DNA of 64,000 nt from Microlunatus panaciterrae (GTDB lineage Bacteria > Actinomycetota > Actinomycetes > Propionibacteriales > Propionibacteriaceae). Position numbers and translations under genes: made by a program. The notes under the pieces were generated by a model, which had not been told where the DNA came from, ran no database searches, and saw nothing but the letters and a program-made list of their open reading frames with translations. Shown piece by piece: positions 60,480-64,000 of the stretch (its first letter is position 1; each line of letters starts with the position of its first letter). The stretch covers positions 1,364,001-1,428,000 of the forward strand of contig NZ_JAFBCF010000001.1 in the NCBI RefSeq assembly GCF_016907535.1. Reading direction: 5' to 3'.

Positions 60480-62125
60480 CGACCACTCTCTCCGTTCGCA
60501 TCCGAGTCGTCAGCACCGGCGTCGTCAACGCCCGAGGCATCGGCTGGTGAGCCGGTCAGCTCCGCAGCCAGCTGCTCGACGTCCTCACTGAGCCCGGCCC
60601 GCGCATCCGCCCGGTCCAGTCCGGCAACTTCGACCACAGTACCCCTACTACTTTCGGTAGTAAGCAGCCGTACCCACACCCTGCGGGGCCGGATGAACAA
60701 CGACAGGCAGAGCCCCAGCACGGCGAGTCCGATGGCCGTCAGGGACACCTGGATTCCCGGCGTGTCACCGACCTGGAGCTTCACCCACCGCTGGTACCCG
60801 TCGAAGCTGATGGTGCCCTTGCCGCCGGGCAGCTCCTTGTACTCACCGGGCCGGAGGACGAAGCGGAGCACGTCGGTGCCGGCGGGGTTCTTCAGCTGGG
60901 TCATGCCGGTCTTGTCGAGGGAGTAGACGTTCTCCGGCTGGCCGGTCTCCTTCTTCGGTGGTCCGTACCAGGCGTTCAGGAACAGCGCCGGGTCGACCGC
61001 ATCCGGGAACACCGAATGGGGACCCTGGGAGTTGACAACCGCGGTGGGCAGGAAGAAACCCTCGAAGGCCAGCCGCTCCGGCCGTGCGTCGGGGGCCTTG
61101 ATCACCCCGGCCGAGGTGAAGTTGCCGTCCTGCGGCAGAAACACCACCGGCCCCGAGTACGCCACATTGCCGTCGGCGTCCTTGATGGTCACCACCGGTG
61201 CGTAACCGTGCCCGATCAGGTGCACCGTGCTGCCACCGACCTTCAGCGGCTTGTTGACCTCCAGCACCTCGTCGTGCGGAGTCGCGCCCGGCTCGTCGGT
61301 CACCGTGACCCGCGCCTTGAACAGCCTGGCCGCGCCGGTCTGCACCGGCCCCGTCTCAAACTTCACGTCGAACTGGTTCACCACCAGGCTGAACGGGTCG
61401 AGGTCGGAGGCCGAGAAGGCGGACCCGGCGGAGAAGTCGTCGTACTGGGTCAGGCTGTTGGCGAAGCCCTGCCCGACCACGACGACACTGGTGCCGCGAA
61501 AACCGGTGAGGCCGCCGATGGCCACCCCGAGCAACAGGAACAGCAGGCTGATGTGGAAGACCAGGTTGCCCGCCTCCCGCAGATAGCCGCGCTCGGCCGA
61601 GATCGAGTCCGGCTGCCGCCGTACCCGGTAGCGCTGCCGCTGCAGGCGATCCGCGGCCCGGTCCAGCAGGTCGTCCTGTCGGCCCGCCTCGATCTCTCGG
61701 CTGGTGAATACCGGCAGCCGGGACAGGTTCCGCGGCGTCGGCGGCGGGGCCGCACGCAGCGCGCGCGCGTACACCCGGACCCGGGGAATGATGCAGCCCA
61801 CCAGCGAGACGAACAGCAGCAGGTAGATGGCCGAGAACCACGGCGAGGTGAAGACGTTGAACAGTCCGACCTTGTCGTAGAGCGGGCCGAGGGTCGGATG
61901 CTGGGTGATGAAGTCGTCCACCCGGATGGGCGACACCTTGCGCTGCGGGATCAGCGATCCGGGGATCGCTGCCAGCGCCAGGGAGAACAGCAGCACCAGC
62001 GCAGTCCGCATCGAGGTCAGCTGCGTCCAGACGAACCGAAGCGAGCCGACCAGACCCAGCGGTCCGGCCGCTCCGGGTCTGGGGCGGTGCTGCTTCGGCG
62101 GACTCTCGGTCGGGGTCGAAGCCAT
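60476..62125 (-). CDS. resB: Cytochrome c biogenesis protein ResB
   Basis: 549 aa. Helices lie near 40-60, 95-115, 190-210 and 460-480. TALVLLFSLALAAIPGSLIPQ and SPWFSAIYLLLFVSLVGCIIPR are family blocks; a large external domain (about 215-455) follows. It partners CcsB in the heme ligation complex. ATG 62125 starts 1 nt after the ccdA stop. The C-terminal about 40 residues are acidic and disordered. Confidence 0.94.
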   Translation of the reverse strand: MASTPTESPPKQHRPRPGAAGPLGLVGSLRFVWTQLTSMRTALVLLFSLALAAIPGSLIPQRKVSPIRVDDFITQHPTLGPLYDKVGLFNVFTSPWFSAIYLLLFVSLVGCIIPRVRVYARALRAAPPPTPRNLSRLPVFTSREIEAGRQDDLLDRAADRLQRQRYRVRRQPDSISAERGYLREAGNLVFHISLLFLLLGVAIGGLTGFRGTSVVVVGQGFANSLTQYDDFSAGSAFSASDLDPFSLVVNQFDVKFETGPVQTGAARLFKARVTVTDEPGATPHDEVLEVNKPLKVGGSTVHLIGHGYAPVVTIKDADGNVAYSGPVVFLPQDGNFTSAGVIKAPDARPERLAFEGFFLPTAVVNSQGPHSVFPDAVDPALFLNAWYGPPKKETGQPENVYSLDKTGMTQLKNPAGTDVLRFVLRPGEYKELPGGKGTISFDGYQRWVKLQVGDTPGIQVSLTAIGLAVLGLCLSLFIRPRRVWVRLLTTESSRGTVVEVAGLDRADARAGLSEDVEQLAAELTGSPADASGVDDAGADDSDANGESGR

Positions 62126-62126
62126 C

Positions 62127-62891
62127 TCAGATCACCGTCCCGAAGCCGGCGGTCCACTGCCTCAGGTAGCCGACGACGAGATCCCAGCCACCGGTCACCA
62201 GCAGCAGCCCGACCAGGACCAGCAGGATGCCGCCGGCCCGCATCAGCGCCAGCTGATGCCGCCGGAGGAAGGACACGGTCCGGGCCATCCGACTGAAGGC
62301 AAGGCCGGCGGCCACGAACGGCAGGCCGAGGCCGAGGGCGTAGACGAAGGCGAGCACTCCGCCCCGGAGGGCGCTGCCCTCGTTCAGCGCCAGCGTCATC
62401 ACCGCGCCCAGGGTGGGGCTGATGCACGGCACCCAGCCGAGCCCGAACACGACCCCGAGCAGTGGTGCCGCGGCGATCCCGATCTTGGGAATGCGGTGGA
62501 TCCGCAGCTCGCGCTGCCCGATCGGCAGCAGTCCGGCGAAGATCAGCCCAAGGGCGATGGTGATCACGCCGACCACCCGCGTCACCAGCGTCTGGTGGGT
62601 GGTGAGCGCCGACCCGAGCGCCCCGATGGCAACTCCGCTGGAGACGAACACCACCGCGAAGCCGAGCACGAACAGACTGGTCCCGGCCAGCATCCGACCG
62701 CGCCGAGCCGTGCCAGCCACCACCTCGGCTGCGCCGAGACCGGTCGCGTACGACAGGTAGCCCGGCAGCAGCGGTACCACGCAGGGCGAGAAGAAGGACA
62801 CCAGGCCGGCCAGCAGCGCCACCGGGATCGCCAGCGCCATCGACCCGCCGACGGCGTTGGCGGCCCACTGACCGAGGTCGAGCACCATCAT
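62127..62891 (-). CDS. ccdA: Thiol-disulfide membrane transporter CcdA
   Basis: 254 aa, six helices. FFSPCVVPLLPGYLSY (about 33-48) and GLGWVPCISPTLGAV each carry the redox Cys-Pro pair of CcdA/DsbD. It carries reducing power from cytoplasmic thioredoxin across the membrane to the TlpA/ResA-like lipoprotein encoded just upstream, with which it overlaps by 4 nt. Confidence 0.95.
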   Translation of the reverse strand: MMVLDLGQWAANAVGGSMALAIPVALLAGLVSFFSPCVVPLLPGYLSYATGLGAAEVVAGTARRGRMLAGTSLFVLGFAVVFVSSGVAIGALGSALTTHQTLVTRVVGVITIALGLIFAGLLPIGQRELRIHRIPKIGIAAAPLLGVVFGLGWVPCISPTLGAVMTLALNEGSALRGGVLAFVYALGLGLPFVAAGLAFSRMARTVSFLRRHQLALMRAGGILLVLVGLLLVTGGWDLVVGYLRQWTAGFGTVI

Positions 62892-63508
62892 TTGCCCTCG
62901 TTCACGTCGTTGATCAGATCGACCAAAGTGATCGAGCTGATCGGCCCGAGAATCCTCACCGCCACCTTGCCGTCGCTGTCGATGATCAAGGTCGACGGGA
63001 TGGCCGCCGGCGGAAGGTCACCGGCAAACTTGAGCAGCTCCTGGCCCTTCGGGTCATAGATGCTCGGATAGCCGATCTTGAAGGCCCGAGTGAAGGCGAG
63101 CCCCTGGGACTGGCTGGTGTCGCGGGTGTTGATCCCAATGAACTGCGCGATGTCCGCGGTCTTGACGCTGGCCTGCTGCAGCGCGGTCGCCTCGTGTCGG
63201 CAGGGCGAACACCAGGAGCCCCACACGTTCAGCACGATGATCTTGCCCTTGAACGACTCGGTGCTGATCTCCTTTCCGGCCCCCAGCGAGGCGCCGGAGA
63301 CGATCGGCGCCTGCTTGCGATCGGCGGGTGCGACCCGGGTCAGTGAGCGGGCTCCGACGTAGCCGTCCTCGGATCCCGACCGGGTCTGCTCGTCGGCGCC
63401 CTGGGTGGAGCACCCGGCCAGCACAGCCAGCGCGGCCAGCACGGCAACCACCAGCAGGCGCCCGAGGACTCCTCGGACGCCGTACCCGGCGCTTGATGCA
63501 CTCATCAT
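62888..63508 (-). CDS. TlpA/ResA-like thioredoxin-fold lipoprotein
   Basis: 206 aa. The lipobox LAGC places the lipidated Cys at residue 33. The thioredoxin domain (about 65-200) has WGSWCSPCRHEA with Cys100 and Cys103 and cis-Pro in PPAAIPSTLIID. It keeps the CXXCH cysteines of apocytochrome c reduced, with electrons from CcdA. It opens the operon resA-like, ccdA, resB, ccsB, and lies 3 nt downstream of the phosphatase gene on the same strand. Confidence 0.92.
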   Translation of the reverse strand: MMSASSAGYGVRGVLGRLLVVAVLAALAVLAGCSTQGADEQTRSGSEDGYVGARSLTRVAPADRKQAPIVSGASLGAGKEISTESFKGKIIVLNVWGSWCSPCRHEATALQQASVKTADIAQFIGINTRDTSQSQGLAFTRAFKIGYPSIYDPKGQELLKFAGDLPPAAIPSTLIIDSDGKVAVRILGPISSITLVDLINDVNEGK

Positions 63509-63511
63509 GGG

Positions 63512-64000
63512 CTAGGCGCCGGCGACGAACTTCTTCGACTTGCCGATCGGCAGCAGATCTGCAGCGGGCTCGGAGTAGGAGACCGACGTGATCCGGCCGT
63601 CGAGGTAGGTGAAGGAGGTCAGGCTGGCCAGCGTGCACTCGCGCTTGCGCGGGTCGTGCACCAGGTGGCGGCCCTCGACGTCACGGCGGGCCATCCAGAT
63701 CGGCAGCTGGTGGGTGACGATCAGGGCCTCATGGCCGGTGGCGGCCTCGGCGGCGTCCTTCATCGCGGCCCGCATCCGGACGACGATGTCGCGGTACGGC
63801 TCACCCCAGCTGGGCCGGAGCGGATTGCGCAGCAGCCACCAGCTCTTCGGCTGCCGCAGCGCCGAGGCGCCCAGCGAGAACACCTTGCCCTCGAACAGGT
63901 TGTCGCCCTCGATCACCCGGCCGTCGGTCACCACCGGGAGCTGGTGGGCGGCCGCGATCGGGGCCATCGTCTCCTGGGCCCGCTCCAAGGGCGAGCACCG
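63512..64000 (-). CDS. Histidine phosphatase family protein (5' end outside window)
   Basis: The last 162 residues are seen. The visible start reads CSPLERAQETM, the second conserved block of phosphoglycerate-mutase-like phosphatases, so the N-terminal RHG motif lies beyond the window. ALIVTHQLPIWMARRDV carries the second catalytic His. In mycobacteria, as I recall, such a gene also precedes the resA-ccdA-resB-ccsB cluster. The substrate is unknown. Confidence 0.88.
   Translation of the reverse strand, partial: RCSPLERAQETMAPIAAAHQLPVVTDGRVIEGDNLFEGKVFSLGASALRQPKSWWLLRNPLRPSWGEPYRDIVVRMRAAMKDAAEAATGHEALIVTHQLPIWMARRDVEGRHLVHDPRKRECTLASLTSFTYLDGRITSVSYSEPAADLLPIGKSKKFVAGA

Overview
The window is a 64-kb chromosome segment of a GC-rich actinobacterium. 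Mycothiol synthase and mycothione reductase occur together, along with an HbhA-like protein, a GlnR-type regulator, an F420-type (Ddn-like) oxidoreductase family member and the FABP/nitrobindin family. The gene blocks sseC-cysA2-moaD-glnR...mshD, ppk-mutT1-pst and resA-ccdA-resB-ccsB match actinobacterial order as I remember it from Mycobacterium. The PolyP/phosphate cluster, GC content and repeat types would suit a Propionibacteriaceae member (Microlunatus-like), but that placement is inference. No rRNA, CRISPR array or prophage was seen. The only RNA gene found is tRNA-Sec.

Layout. 0-6.5 kb: a recQ fragment, a repeat-filled divergent spacer, typA, an L,D-transpeptidase, and an hbhA-like gene with its XRE regulator under a perfect 24-bp palindrome. 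6.5-14.5 kb: GDPD phosphodiesterase, a sugar isomerase-like gene, a coupled asparaginase/HAD-phosphomutase/GH65-phosphorylase operon, ygfZ, a nitrobindin-like gene and a 35-aa membrane protein. 14.5-20 kb: small metabolic genes, including a BKACE-DsrE pair and dtd. 20-29.3 kb: the sulfurtransferase/GlnR/mshD block, interrupted by an IS30-family element and by a membrane-protein plus twin-oxidoreductase operon. 29.3-36.5 kb: ppk, a Nudix-phosphatase fusion and pstSCAB, with an 11-nt-phased PHO box before pstS. 36.5-45.6 kb: DUF2510 protein, GH3 lipoprotein, bioY, mycothione reductase, an atypical two-component pair, VOC, SMR and Ddn-like genes. 45.6-56.5 kb: a complete selenocysteine module (fdhA with in-frame UGA and SECIS, fdhB, nrfD-like, selD on the minus strand; selC, selA, selB and a coupled enolase-superfamily gene on the plus strand). 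56.5-64 kb: a cupin regulator divergent from azlCD, an SMP-30 protein, and the system II cytochrome c maturation operon.

The genes form several working units: polyphosphate synthesis with high-affinity phosphate uptake; mycothiol synthesis and recycling; sulfane-sulfur handling; and an operon pair that makes selenophosphate, charges tRNA-Sec, delivers it and uses it in formate dehydrogenase.

Three signals lie outside ordinary genes. Three families of palindromic or tandem intergenic repeats recur, mostly between convergent genes, and one has been invaded by the IS30 element. A -10-like hexamer sits 6-7 nt upstream of at least eight start codons, implying leaderless mRNAs. Several unusual operators and leaders precede regulatory genes.
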